Origin: Thermofilaceae archaeon | GTDB taxonomy: Archaea > Thermoproteota > Thermoprotei > Thermofilales > Thermofilaceae | Reading direction: 5' to 3' | Assembly: GCA_025057995.1 (NCBI GenBank) | Contig: JANXEW010000006.1 | Coordinates: forward strand, 26,343 to 90,342 | DNA length: 64,000 nucleotides | Shown: piece by piece, positions 49,652 to 59,015 of the stretch | Layout: each line of letters starts with the position of its first letter | Position numbering within the stretch: the first letter of the stretch is position 1 | The notes under the pieces: model-generated | Told to the model about the DNA's origin: nothing | The model's database searches: none | Seen by the model: the letters and a program-made list of their open reading frames with translations, nothing else | Program-made: the position numbers and the translations under genes

Positions 49652-51118
49652 CTACCCCCTAAGTTCCCTCTCGATCCTCGTATACTTTTCTACAGCAGCT
49701 TTCTTCCACGTAGCTATGAGAGCATCCTTGAACGCTGCATCCGTCTGGAACTTGCTGTTGATAGTTATAGCATACTCTTGAGAGAAGGATACTGTTTCAC
49801 CCGTGGAAGGGTCTGTAAAGGTGAGGGGAGCAGTTAGAGCTGCGACGTACCTTTGAAAGTCTTCGCGAGAAATCGTTCCAGCAAAGTACCTCGACAACAG
49901 GGCTTTCCACGTAGCTTTAAGGTAGTCGTTCACTTCGACGAGAGTAGCTCTAAAGTACCACTGCATAACGTGTTCATAAAGGAGAGCTAGAGTATCGTTG
50001 AACGCGATCGAGGGGGTTCTCAAAGTTTTCTCGTAAGCTTCCTTCAAGTCTCTTCTAGAGGCACCCTCTTGCGTATCGAAAATCCTTGGGTTAGCTGGAA
50101 GCCTGTTGATCTCGGGGTCTAACCAAAGCTTCTGACCTTCAGTTAGTACCCAAGCTATGAAAGCTTGGGCAGCTTCCATGTTCTTGCTGTTGGCGACGAG
50201 AGCTATCGGGTCGCCGTTAACTATGCTTTCACCCTCAGGTATGATGTACTCACAGTCGGGGTTTACGTATTTAGCCATATAGCCGTAAAAGTCTATCGTT
50301 ATCCCAACTGCTACATCCCCTTGGATGACAGCGTCTCTAGCCTCGCTGCTACCAGCGTATATTTTCGCGTTAGCCGCCATCAAGCCTAGAGTCTTCCAAC
50401 CTTCCTCCCAGCCGAAGCTCTGAAGGATGATCTCGTACATCCTAGTGTGGCTAGTGCTCTGCGTCGGGTCAGCTATCGAGAGAGATGGTTCACCGTACTG
50501 GACGATAGGCTTTCCGAGGTCTGGAGATGCTAAATCCTTCCAGCTGCGCGGCGTAGGTAGACCGTAGTCCTTCAACCTGACACGGTTAACTGTAAAACCA
50601 AAACTGGATATCGCTGAAGCAACCCAGTATACTTTCCCATCCTTTAAACGTTTCATCGGGACTCCAACTATCTCGTCGGGAACCTGTGCCGCAGCTTTCA
50701 AAGCTTCTTCTGAAGTTAAGGGGGCGAGTAGACCGCGCACGAAGAGGGAGTCGAAGAGAGTAGGTCCCCCTCCCCACCCCACGTCAGCCTCTCCGTTTAG
50801 AATGTAGCTCTCCCATAAACCCGGTGGAAGCCCGATGGTTTTCAAGTCGATGATGTTATACTTCTTCGCTACTTCGCTAGCTAGGAACATGCGGCGGGCT
50901 TTACCTAGAATGCTGGACTCGTGCCTAGATATCACTACGAGCACTATTCCTCGAGGTTGATCTTCTTGCTTCGGTTCTTCTCTAGGCTCTTCTGTCACAG
51001 GGGGGGTCTCCGGTTGAACAGGTGTTGTTTGCTGCCTTTGCAAAACTATAGCTGTTATCAAGATTATTGCTACGACGGATACTAGAGCAACCCCCAGGTA
51101 TCTACCAAACCCTTTCAT
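49652..51118 (-). CDS. ABC importer substrate-binding protein (Fbp-like)
   Basis: This 488-residue protein has an N-terminal lipid- or helix-anchored signal (about 8-27), then a Pro/Glu-rich linker (about 30-56) and a periplasmic-binding-type fold. Typical segments are WGGGPTLFDSLFVRGLL, SAISSFGFTVNRVRLKDYGLPTPRSWKDL and PEGESIVNGDPIALVANSKN, which resemble iron, thiamine or 2-aminoethylphosphonate binders. The C-terminal region (about 360-488) is longer than usual and helical. The ligand cannot be assigned. It is the first gene of the transporter operon and is divergent from the secreted coiled-coil protein. Confidence 0.85.
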   Translation of the reverse strand: MKGFGRYLGVALVSVVAIILITAIVLQRQQTTPVQPETPPVTEEPREEPKQEDQPRGIVLVVISRHESSILGKARRMFLASEVAKKYNIIDLKTIGLPPGLWESYILNGEADVGWGGGPTLFDSLFVRGLLAPLTSEEALKAAAQVPDEIVGVPMKRLKDGKVYWVASAISSFGFTVNRVRLKDYGLPTPRSWKDLASPDLGKPIVQYGEPSLSIADPTQSTSHTRMYEIILQSFGWEEGWKTLGLMAANAKIYAGSSEARDAVIQGDVAVGITIDFYGYMAKYVNPDCEYIIPEGESIVNGDPIALVANSKNMEAAQAFIAWVLTEGQKLWLDPEINRLPANPRIFDTQEGASRRDLKEAYEKTLRTPSIAFNDTLALLYEHVMQWYFRATLVEVNDYLKATWKALLSRYFAGTISREDFQRYVAALTAPLTFTDPSTGETVSFSQEYAITINSKFQTDAAFKDALIATWKKAAVEKYTRIERELRG

Positions 51119-51171
51119 CGATTTATAAACAGCCGGGGGGAAATAAACCTCTCGGTTACCACGTAAACGAT

Positions 51172-51184
51172 AAATTTTTTAAAC
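51172..51184 (+). promoter_or_regulatory. TATA box of the secreted coiled-coil protein gene
   Basis: The tract aaattttttaaac is centred about 27 nt before the GTG at 51205, fitting a leaderless promoter and that start. Confidence 0.5.
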
Positions 51185-51204
51185 CTCCCACTCGAAGCTT
51201 ACTC

Positions 51205-52437
51205 GTGAGGAGCAAAGTTTTAGCAACGGTCTTGATAATAACGTTGGCTGCAGGCTTTTCAAGCCTCCTCCCAGTAGAAGCCGCACCCGTCGGATTCCCC
51301 ATTCTACTCGACTTGAGTCACAAGCAACCTACTCTCGGAATTGAAACAATCCTAGAGATGGTTCCGGAGGCGGAGTGGTATATCTTGGTTGACAGCGCGG
51401 ACACAGCTAAAGCTCTCCCAGCTTACGTAACTACTACTGCTAGAGTACTGGTAGGGAGCTTCGACACAGTTGATCTAGAGAAGCTAGGCATAGTGATGGT
51501 GATATTTGGGCAGCCTCAGACGACGTTGAAGCCTGAGGAGATAACTGCTTTAACTAAATGGTTCAACGCTGCGCCGGGTCGAGCCATCTGGGTTTCAGCA
51601 GACAGCGATTACCCTGCCCAAGGCGGCGAAAGGTCACAGGTGGTAGCCAACACTATACTAGAAGCCCTCGGTTCGCGTCTAAGGATGGATTACACTGCCG
51701 CGTATGACCACTTCAGCAACGCTGGCGGCGCAACTTACAGAGTTTTAGCTTACGTTAACTTGAGTGAAATACCCGAGTTAAGGTACGGCTGTGACCGCGT
51801 TCTATTCCACGGTCCAGGTCCTATAGCCTGGGTTGACGACAGAGGGACCTGGCGTAAGCTGACTCCAAACGAAAAGCCTCCAAACACTTTCATCTTAGCT
51901 GTGACCAGCCCACAATCGGAGATTACAGAGAATCAAGCCGAACCCACAGGGGTAACAGCTAAAGTTTACAAACCAGGCGATAGAGGATCCTTCACTTTAA
52001 TGGCTGCAGAACTTGTTCCCGTGAAGAACAAGACGAATGTGGTGATACTATCAGGTGAAACACCGTACGGCGGATATCAACCGATAGCTACATGGGGTTA
52101 CTATCGTGAAGTGATTAGCGGACCACGCTTCGTCAGGAACGTTATACTCTGGGCTACAGGCTACATGGGGGAGTTGAAAGAGTACGCTAAACTAGCCGCT
52201 CTCCCAGAACAGCTGAGAACAAGCGTTAACAGAGCACTCGACCAAGCGAGGAACGAGCTCAACGCTAGACTTGCAGAAGTGTCAAACCAGTTGTCAACAC
52301 TAAGATCAGAATTGGATAAAACTTCCTCAACTGTTAACGCAGTTTCATCGACCGCTAACACAGCTATGATTCTAGCCGTAATAGCTCTCCTACTAGCAGT
52401 CGTAGGGTTAGCCCTTTCATTTAGAAAGAAACCATAA
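51205..52437 (+). CDS. Secreted, membrane-anchored protein with coiled-coil (GldG/DUF4350-like?)
   Basis: This is a 410-residue protein read from the GTG at 51205. The frame is open further upstream, but only this start gives a clean signal peptide (about 1-24, ending PVEAAP) and the right TATA spacing. The body (about 25-320) begins FPILLDLSHKQPTLGIETIL and resembles GldG/intraflagellar-type extracellular domains, with VVILSGETPYGG near the end. A coiled coil (about 330-380) and a C-terminal helix (about 383-405) with a basic tail follow. It is divergent from the ABC operon. A role beside the transporter is inferred only from position. Confidence 0.6.
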   Translation: MRSKVLATVLIITLAAGFSSLLPVEAAPVGFPILLDLSHKQPTLGIETILEMVPEAEWYILVDSADTAKALPAYVTTTARVLVGSFDTVDLEKLGIVMVIFGQPQTTLKPEEITALTKWFNAAPGRAIWVSADSDYPAQGGERSQVVANTILEALGSRLRMDYTAAYDHFSNAGGATYRVLAYVNLSEIPELRYGCDRVLFHGPGPIAWVDDRGTWRKLTPNEKPPNTFILAVTSPQSEITENQAEPTGVTAKVYKPGDRGSFTLMAAELVPVKNKTNVVILSGETPYGGYQPIATWGYYREVISGPRFVRNVILWATGYMGELKEYAKLAALPEQLRTSVNRALDQARNELNARLAEVSNQLSTLRSELDKTSSTVNAVSSTANTAMILAVIALLLAVVGLALSFRKKP

Positions 52438-52440
52438 GAT

Positions 52441-52463
52441 ATTTATTTTTTAAATTTTTTAAT
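52441..52463. terminator. A/T-rich terminator between convergent genes
   Basis: The run atttattttttaaatttttt lies between the stop at 52437 and the opposing stop at 52459-52461. It can serve both strands. Confidence 0.5.
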
Positions 52464-52872
52464 CAATGTATTTTTTACAGTTGTAACAGTACCATCGCTG
52501 ATACTGTTCAATCCAGGATGCTTCTTTACCGCAGAACGGGCAGGTTCTCTTCTCCTTCTTCCAGCCCGGTAGACGTATCGGTAATCCCCTCTCCCTCTCT
52601 TCCACCCTTGTTGGTGCGGCTAAAGGCGGTGTAACAGGGGCAGGCATTACTGGAAGCTGTGGAACTTCGATAACTTCCTTAAGTATGACAATGTCTTTCG
52701 CTGCAGATACTTTACTCCAAGGTATCTCCATCTGAGAACCGGTAACTGTTCGCACAACCAGCATGATTTCACCCTGCCCGATAGGTAATGCTATATCCAG
52801 AACTTGACCTACGAGAGCGCCGTCCGGGTTGTAGACCTGCATACCCGTGAGTTTACTCCTAGGTATCGCCAT
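52459..52872 (-). CDS. PRC-barrel protein with C-terminal zinc ribbon
   Basis: This 137-residue protein has an N-terminal PRC-barrel (about 1-68; MAIPRSKLTGMQVYNPDGAL, IPWSKVSAAKDIVIL), a proline-rich linker (about 70-88) and a C-terminal zinc ribbon with CPFCG (110-114) and CYNC (130-133). PRC-barrels in archaea occur in RNA-maturation and cell-division proteins such as CdvA and SepF-like partners. The zinc ribbon adds a nucleic-acid or protein contact. It has its own start region and is followed on the opposite strand by convergent genes. Function unknown. Confidence 0.75.
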   Translation of the reverse strand: MAIPRSKLTGMQVYNPDGALVGQVLDIALPIGQGEIMLVVRTVTGSQMEIPWSKVSAAKDIVILKEVIEVPQLPVMPAPVTPPLAAPTRVEERERGLPIRLPGWKKEKRTCPFCGKEASWIEQYQRWYCYNCKKYID

Positions 52873-52923
52873 TGACTCTATTTAAAATCACAAATAAATA
52901 AACTTTTGTAAAGGTCTGCGAAG

Positions 52924-53136
52924 CTACCCTCCGGAAACTACAGGTATTAGCTTCAGCTTGGAAGGTTCTTCCACCAGCTCATCGTCGGGAACAACCCTAC
53001 CGTCAAGAACAGCTACGTACTCTTCAGTATTCAGACCTAGGAGTTTAACAATATCCTCTACGCGTGCACCTTTACGTACCTTGACCCGTTGAGAGCCTTT
53101 ACGCACTACTTCAACTAGAAGCTCGACTTCCTCCAT
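52924..53136 (-). CDS. ThiS/MoaD-type ubiquitin-like protein ending in Gly-Gly
   Basis: This 70-residue protein has the beta-grasp pattern of the ThiS/MoaD/SAMP group: a strand-helix-strand core with VRKGARVEDIVKLLGL (about 20-35), VLDGRVVPDDELV, and the C terminus VVSGG. A terminal di-glycine allows activation by an E1-like enzyme, for sulfur transfer or for protein conjugation (sampylation). The E1-like enzyme is not in this window. It is 2 nt downstream of a Gfo/Idh oxidoreductase gene on the same strand and probably co-transcribed with it. Confidence 0.8.
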   Translation of the reverse strand: MEEVELLVEVVRKGSQRVKVRKGARVEDIVKLLGLNTEEYVAVLDGRVVPDDELVEEPSKLKLIPVVSGG

Positions 53137-53137
53137 G

Positions 53138-54178
53138 TTACACCTCCCTGAAAGGCAACGTAACTACTTGCCCACTCCAACTTGAAAAATATATCGCTCG
53201 TATTACCTCAAGGCTCCGCCTACCTTCATATCCGTCTACCCTAGGTCTACCCCCTTCTTCCACTGAGGTGACGAAATCCTTCACCAACCTCAAGTGGTTC
53301 TCTACGGGCACGGCTTCAGGCCTAGCCCAAGATTCCAACCCCTTGACACCTTCCTTAGTCTCTTCCTCCTCCCCCCTAATGGCTAAGACCTTTAGAGCCC
53401 CACCTTCGATGACGGCTGTGCCGTTCGTACCGTGCACTTCCAACCTAGTCGGAAGCCCAGGGTAAATAGCCGTGCTACCCTGTATCACGCCGAAAGCTCC
53501 ACTCCTAAACTTCAATGCGGCAACGGCTAAATCCTCGACCTCGATGTCGTGCATAAAAGTTCCAGTAAGAGCCCAAATCCTCTCTACGTCGCCCATAAGC
53601 CACAGTAGGAGGTCGATGGTGTGGATAGCCTGATTAATCAAGGCTCCGCCGCCTTCGGTCGCCCACCTACCCCTCCAACCGCTCCCACTGTAGTACTCCG
53701 GAGTCCTAAACCATTCAACTATAGCTTCGCCTAGGATCAGTCTACCGAGTTTCCCTTGTTCTATCGACGTTTTCAATTTCTCAACTATAGGGTCGAAACG
53801 GTACTCGAATACTACACCGAGCTTTACCCCGTAATGTTCAGCTTTCCTGATCATCTCGTCGGCTTCACGAAGGTTGACAGCGAGCGGCTTGTCTACAAGC
53901 ACGTGTTTTCCAGCCTCAATAGCTGAAATAGCTTGTGGGAAGTGGAGGTAGTGGGGGGTTGAAATAGCGACCGCCTCAACGTCCGGGTCGCTCAACATTT
54001 GCTCGAAACTCAAGTACCATCTGCCAGCCCCGTACCTTCTTGCAAACTCCTCCGTTTTCCCCCTCCTCCTGCCAGTCACAGCGACAAGCTCAGCCCTCCC
54101 CTCGCTCTTTAACAGTTGGAGAGCTTTCGCAATAAACTCCCCTCCAACTCCGGTTCCGGCTAGACCAAACTTCAACAC
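53138..54178 (-). CDS. Gfo/Idh/MocA-family oxidoreductase
   Basis: This 346-residue protein has the Rossmann-fold start FGLAGTGVGGEFIAKAL (about 4-20) and the conserved catalytic lysine motif DKPLAVNLREAD (about 96-107), then an alpha/beta C-terminal domain. Family members oxidise or reduce sugar alcohols, sugar nucleotides or related compounds with NAD(P). The substrate is unknown. The 3' end abuts the ThiS-like gene. The unlinked small helical gene is on the other strand. Confidence 0.85.
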   Translation of the reverse strand: MLKFGLAGTGVGGEFIAKALQLLKSEGRAELVAVTGRRRGKTEEFARRYGAGRWYLSFEQMLSDPDVEAVAISTPHYLHFPQAISAIEAGKHVLVDKPLAVNLREADEMIRKAEHYGVKLGVVFEYRFDPIVEKLKTSIEQGKLGRLILGEAIVEWFRTPEYYSGSGWRGRWATEGGGALINQAIHTIDLLLWLMGDVERIWALTGTFMHDIEVEDLAVAALKFRSGAFGVIQGSTAIYPGLPTRLEVHGTNGTAVIEGGALKVLAIRGEEEETKEGVKGLESWARPEAVPVENHLRLVKDFVTSVEEGGRPRVDGYEGRRSLEVIRAIYFSSWSGQVVTLPFREV

Positions 54179-54259
54179 AAGCCAAGCCCGCTAGATTGCG
54201 TAAAAAAGTTGACGGCAACACAAATTTATTGAATGGAATACTAAGCTTGAGCGTTTGCA

Positions 54260-54541
54260 ATGAAGTTTGGACAAGATGTGGCAAGCCTAGCTAAGAAACT
54301 CATCCTAGGCTACCCACTCTACTTTTCGTACGACAGGCTCAACTCAGAGGGTAGGAAAGTGTTTGAGGAAATGGTTCGCATGATAGTTTACGAGCATCCA
54401 GAACTGAAGAAACTCGTAGTCAAAGCCCGTAGAGACCCTACACTTGAGAACGTTATGAAGATCGTTGAAAGAGTCCTAGGGGAGGACGCATGGAACCTTG
54501 TTAGAGAATCCGTTGAAGGACCCTACGAGTGGCGTTTCTAA
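54260..54541 (+). CDS. Small helical protein of unknown function
   Basis: This 93-residue protein is mostly alpha-helical by eye (AKKLILGYPLYFSYD; EMVRMIVYEHPELKKLVVKA; ENVMKIVERVLGEDAW) and ends PYEWRF. No cysteine pairs, signal peptide or membrane helix are visible, and I recognise no family. It is divergent from the Gfo/Idh gene and convergent with the P-type ATPase gene. Codon usage is like its neighbours. Confidence 0.55.
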   Translation: MKFGQDVASLAKKLILGYPLYFSYDRLNSEGRKVFEEMVRMIVYEHPELKKLVVKARRDPTLENVMKIVERVLGEDAWNLVRESVEGPYEWRF

Positions 54542-54611
54542 GCGGCTCAGAAGCCTGGTCCCGCTCACTCTTCGCAGCTTTCAACCTTCTTCACCGCCGC
54601 AAAATGCGGTT

Positions 54612-57230
54612 TCACTTCCTCCTTAAGAAGATATATTTGCCAGCCTCGATGAGTAGTAGAGGCAATATAATGAAGGGGAGTAGCTCTAGCAATCTCCAGG
54701 CGGCGAGGGGATTTAACTCAAACGCGGAAGCTAGTTGCGGCAGGTAGATTGGCGCAAGCGACAACATAGAGCCTGTCAGAAGACTTACGTTGAGTATCTT
54801 GTTCGTAGTCCCAACCCTGAGGAAGCTTCTTCTCTCGCTCCTGAAAGCCAACGCACGGAAAATTTCCCCTAGAGTAAAGAAAGCGAAAGCCGCCGTCCTA
54901 GCTACGGGCACGCCATAGGGCATGTATAGGTACATTATCAGGTTCAACAAAGACGCCGTCAAGAGACCTATTCCAACGTAGGCGGCCACCCTTTTAAGCG
55001 AGATGAGTCTCTCCCCTTTACCTCTAGGCTGCCTATCCATTATGCCCGGCTCCTCTGGTTCCAGACCTAATGCGAACGCAGGCAGAGAATCGGTAACCAA
55101 GTTGATCCAAAGTATTTGAGCGGGCGTCAACGGCGTAGGAAAGCCCATGATCTCAGATAACATTATAGCGAAGACTTCACCCATGTTACAGGAGATCAGG
55201 TAATCTATAGGCTTCCGAATGTTCTCGTAGATTATCCTCCCTTGTTTCACAGCTTCAACTATCGTTACGTAATTGTCGTCAGCGAGGACTAGGTCTGAAA
55301 CCTCCTTTGAGACGTCCGTCCCCCTAATCCCCATCGCTATGCCCACGTCTGCCGCCTTGATGGCTGGCGCGTCGTTTACTCCATCTCCAGTCATCGCGAC
55401 GACGAAACCTTTCCCTTTCAACGCGTTGACTATCCGAAGCTTATGTTTTGGCGTGACTCTAGCAAAAATGCTAACTTCTCCGATCAACTTCTCGAGCTCC
55501 TCGTCGCTCATTTTGTCGACTTGAGCCCCGTTCACGACTCTCCCAGAGTCAAGCCCAACCTCCTTAGCTATAGCAGCTGCCGTCAACTCGTGATCCCCGG
55601 TTACCATGATGGTCCTAATACCCGCTCTAACGGCAGTCTCAACAGCATCTCGTACCCCCTCTCTAGGCGGATCGCTGATCGCCAAGACGGCTAGAAAAGT
55701 GAGGTCCCGTTCTACGTCGTCGACGTCTGCTTCGAGGAGCTCCTTAGAACCTACCTTGTACGCTGCTCCCAGAGTCCTGAAACCTTTAGAAGCGTAGTTT
55801 TCTATCGCTTCGAAAACTCTCCTCCTTAGCTCTGGTGTTAAAGGTTCTGATCTACCGTTGAGCTCGATAGATGAGCAGCGGTCGAGAAGCAGCTCCGGAG
55901 CGCCGAAGGTAGCGACGAAGACTTCCCCGCTCTGCAACTGGTGGAGTGTACTTTTTCTTTTCCTCACCCGATCGAAGTGGAGGGTTCTCAGCTTAGGGTA
56001 CTTCTCCGAGCCTCGTACCCCGGCCTTGAGGGCAAGCTCCTTGACGGCTACCTCTGTGGGCTGTCCTTTAATGACTATCCGACCGTCGACCTCTTTCAAC
56101 TCAGCATCGTTGTATATGTCGCACATCCAGAGCAAACGGGTAGTACCGGGGCTCAACAAGTCGCCCTGCAAGCTTAAACCATCTTCAACGCTAGTGTCTG
56201 TTAGGTTAACAAACACTCGTCTAACCCTCATTTCACCCTTCGTAATTGTACCGGTTTTGTCGCTGCAGATCACGTTACATGCTCCGAGAGTTTCGATAGC
56301 TGCAAGTTTCCTTACGATCGCGTTCCTAGCCGCCATCCTCAATGCTCCGACTGCGAGGATCGCTGTTGCGATAGCTGGCAAACCCTCGGGGACAGCAGCT
56401 ACAGCTAGCGAAGCCGCAAGAAGTATCGCTTCAACTAGCTCGGAACCTTTGACGACGGCGAGAAGGAAGACGAGGACTGAGAGGGCGAGAAGGACCGTTC
56501 CTATCCACTTTCCGAAACGGTCTAGCTCCACTTCGAATAACGTTCTCTCGGCTTTAACCTCCTCGAGGCTAGCGGCTATCTTACCGAGCTCAGTGTTCAT
56601 ACCCGTAGCTACAACCACGCCAGTACCCTTACCCTTTACGACGTAAGTGCCCATGAAGACCATGTTCACTCTCTCGTAAACTTGCGTGTCCTGAGGTAGA
56701 GTCGCTTCAGGGTCTTTCTCCACTGGGACACTCTCCCCCGTTAGAGGGGACTCGTCGACTTCAAGGTCTTCTACGGTCATGAGCCTCATGTCTGCTGGAA
56801 CCCTGTCCCCCTCCTCCAGTAGGACAATATCTCCCGGGACGAGGAGTCTAGTGTCGACGAGTTGTTCCACCCCATCTCTCATCACCTTAGCCTTCGGTGA
56901 AGTCATCTCCTTGAGTTTCTCTATAGCCCTCTCAGCCTTGTACTCTTGAAGGAATCCGGCGAACGCCATGAGCACGAGGATAGCTAAGATTAGAACAGCA
57001 TCCAAGACTTCGCCAAGGTAGAGGGATAGAGCGGTTGCAGCGAACAGTATGTACACTAGGTAATTCCGAAACTGTCCGAGGAACATGAGCAACGGGTTTA
57101 CACGTTTCTCAGCAAGCTCGTTGGGTCCATATTCTCGAAGCCTTTTCTCCGCTTCAGCTTTACTTAACCCCTCTCGACTCGTCTTAAGCTTCTCTAAGGT
57201 TTCATCGACCCGTAGGGTGTGCCAAGACAT
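54612..57230 (-). CDS. P-type cation ATPase (type II, Ca2+-like)
   Basis: This 872-residue protein has the complete P-type ATPase set: TGES (164-167) in the actuator domain, phosphorylated Asp324 in SDKTGTITKG (322-331), the TM4 motif AVPEGLPA (279-286), VTGDHELTA and GDGVNDAPAIKAADVGIAM. The PEGLP motif and a length near 870 residues place it with type IIA/IIB calcium or sodium/potassium-like pumps. It would export a cation such as calcium from the cytoplasm. The gene stands alone. Confidence 0.9.
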   Translation of the reverse strand: MSWHTLRVDETLEKLKTSREGLSKAEAEKRLREYGPNELAEKRVNPLLMFLGQFRNYLVYILFAATALSLYLGEVLDAVLILAILVLMAFAGFLQEYKAERAIEKLKEMTSPKAKVMRDGVEQLVDTRLLVPGDIVLLEEGDRVPADMRLMTVEDLEVDESPLTGESVPVEKDPEATLPQDTQVYERVNMVFMGTYVVKGKGTGVVVATGMNTELGKIAASLEEVKAERTLFEVELDRFGKWIGTVLLALSVLVFLLAVVKGSELVEAILLAASLAVAAVPEGLPAIATAILAVGALRMAARNAIVRKLAAIETLGACNVICSDKTGTITKGEMRVRRVFVNLTDTSVEDGLSLQGDLLSPGTTRLLWMCDIYNDAELKEVDGRIVIKGQPTEVAVKELALKAGVRGSEKYPKLRTLHFDRVRKRKSTLHQLQSGEVFVATFGAPELLLDRCSSIELNGRSEPLTPELRRRVFEAIENYASKGFRTLGAAYKVGSKELLEADVDDVERDLTFLAVLAISDPPREGVRDAVETAVRAGIRTIMVTGDHELTAAAIAKEVGLDSGRVVNGAQVDKMSDEELEKLIGEVSIFARVTPKHKLRIVNALKGKGFVVAMTGDGVNDAPAIKAADVGIAMGIRGTDVSKEVSDLVLADDNYVTIVEAVKQGRIIYENIRKPIDYLISCNMGEVFAIMLSEIMGFPTPLTPAQILWINLVTDSLPAFALGLEPEEPGIMDRQPRGKGERLISLKRVAAYVGIGLLTASLLNLIMYLYMPYGVPVARTAAFAFFTLGEIFRALAFRSERRSFLRVGTTNKILNVSLLTGSMLSLAPIYLPQLASAFELNPLAAWRLLELLPFIILPLLLIEAGKYIFLRRK

Positions 57231-57348
57231 TGCGGAGCCAGTTCAAGTTCAGTATTTAATCTTCACGTATTTACAACTTCATTGTAGCTGAAAAAGACAC
57301 TTGAGTGGTTTGCCTACTATAGAGAACGGTTGCCAGGTTGGAGTGCTT

Positions 57349-58947
57349 TTAAACGACGTCTGGGAAATACTTCTCTACGACCGAGTCTGGCTTCTCCCTC
57401 AAAAGTCTAACGGCAACAGGCAGGTATGCTAGGATATCATCTGGTGTGACTCCGTCCTCACCTATGCTTTCAGCAGCTAAGTCGCCAGCTAACCCGTGTA
57501 CAAACACGCCGACTCTCGCAGCGAGGCCAGCGTCACGGTATCCTATCCCGTACATCGCCGCTATGGTCCCAGTTAAGACGTCGCCTGTACCGGCTTTCGC
57601 CATACCCGGGTTACCAGTGAGGTTCACGTAAACTGTTCCGTCTGGGTAGCCTACCAACGTGTGCGCGCCCTTTAGAACTATAAATGAGTTAAAGTACTCG
57701 CAGGCTCTCCTAAGAGATCCTACAGGATCCTCTTGTATGTCATCTGTACTCGACCCGGTTAGACGAGAAAACTCGACAAGGTGCGGTGTTATGATCGTGG
57801 GCGCTTTTCTCGTCTTTAAAATCTCCGGCCTCTTGGCAACAGCTGTGATACCGTCCCCGTCTATTATTATAGGCATCTCAAGCTCGTCGACGAGATCTGT
57901 GACTAGCTGCTGAGTCTCTTCGTTTAGGGAAGTGCCTGGACCTACGGCTACTATGTCTATGCCGTAGTCTTTAACGAGGTTGAGAAGTAGCTCAAGGTTA
58001 CGATATGCTATCGTCCCATCGGTCGTCTCTTCGAGAGGTATGTATACAACTTGACTACATCTGGCGGCGATGAAGGGGATTGTCGAAGCGGGTGCTGCGA
58101 GCCTCGAGTACCCTCCACCCGCCTTAAGGAATGCGTAAGCAACGTAGTATGGAGCTCCGTAATAGTATCGTGAGCCTGCTATAGCTAGGAACTTACCGAA
58201 CGTACCTTTGTGCCCCCATTTGACTCTTTCGGGTGGAGGTGTGGGCGAGTTCAACTCTACTTTTATCTCTTCGCTGTTAAGCAAGGCGGGAGGGTAGGAT
58301 AGGTGGGAGACGTACAGTTTGCCACAGTAGTGGAAGCCCGGGTATAGCAGGTTACCGAGCTTTGGAAGCCCGAAGGACACTGTATAACGTGACTTTACAG
58401 CAACTCCCCGAACTTTACCGTTGTCGGCATCTATCCCAGAAGGCAAGTCGACGCTGACGACAGGCTTCCCTTTCTTGTTTATGACGTCGATGACTTCACG
58501 GTAGAGACCCTTGACTTCACCTTTTAAACCCAAGCCTATGAGACCTACGACTGCGGCGTCACACCAGTCGAGTACGCTTTCAAGAACTTGTAGATCCTCT
58601 CTCGTCTTAACGTGGTGTACAGGAACCCCTGTCTTCAGTAGAATCTCGTAGTTTCTCCTAGCTGGCTCAGGATACTTTTCCGTATCCCCTACGACCACTA
58701 CTCGAACGCTTACACCTGCTGAGCTAAGCTTTCTAGCTGCTACTAGAGCGTCACCACCGTTATTGCCTACACCAGCTACTACAGCGACGCGAGAGTTTAA
58801 GCCGAACTCCTTGGTCGCGACTGTGAAGATGGCGTTGCCGGCATCCTCCATCAACAGTATAGGGTCTATACCGTACTTCTCTGAAGCTTCAAAATCTATC
58901 CTCCTAGCCTCTTCAGAGCTACAAACTTTCACAATCTTCACTGCCAC
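57349..58947 (-). CDS. nnr: Bifunctional NAD(P)HX epimerase/dehydratase (YjeF/CARKD type)
   Basis: This is a protein of about 532 residues read from the GTG at 58947. The frame is open to 59001, and a GTG two codons further in (58941) is also possible. The N-terminal epimerase half contains DAGNAIF, VAGVGNNGGDALVAARKL and VDLPSGIDADNG. The C-terminal ATP/ADP-dependent dehydratase half (from about 270) has a ribokinase-like GTGDVLTGTIAAMYG motif. The enzyme repairs hydrated NADH and NADPH. Both functions are fused as in most prokaryotes. The RHH regulator lies upstream on the same strand. Confidence 0.95.
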   Translation of the reverse strand: MAVKIVKVCSSEEARRIDFEASEKYGIDPILLMEDAGNAIFTVATKEFGLNSRVAVVAGVGNNGGDALVAARKLSSAGVSVRVVVVGDTEKYPEPARRNYEILLKTGVPVHHVKTREDLQVLESVLDWCDAAVVGLIGLGLKGEVKGLYREVIDVINKKGKPVVSVDLPSGIDADNGKVRGVAVKSRYTVSFGLPKLGNLLYPGFHYCGKLYVSHLSYPPALLNSEEIKVELNSPTPPPERVKWGHKGTFGKFLAIAGSRYYYGAPYYVAYAFLKAGGGYSRLAAPASTIPFIAARCSQVVYIPLEETTDGTIAYRNLELLLNLVKDYGIDIVAVGPGTSLNEETQQLVTDLVDELEMPIIIDGDGITAVAKRPEILKTRKAPTIITPHLVEFSRLTGSSTDDIQEDPVGSLRRACEYFNSFIVLKGAHTLVGYPDGTVYVNLTGNPGMAKAGTGDVLTGTIAAMYGIGYRDAGLAARVGVFVHGLAGDLAAESIGEDGVTPDDILAYLPVAVRLLREKPDSVVEKYFPDVV

Positions 58948-59015
58948 GATAGTGGAGAAGAAAGAATAGGATAAAAGTTGTACTCTTACAGCTCCTCTCA
59001 ACTCGTGCGCTGTTA

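Noticed and set aside
55858..56646. 262-codon open frame on the plus strand
   Set aside because: It lies wholly antisense to the P-type ATPase gene, which has every family motif. The translated sequence is rich in Ser, Thr and Arg and has no domain-like pattern.
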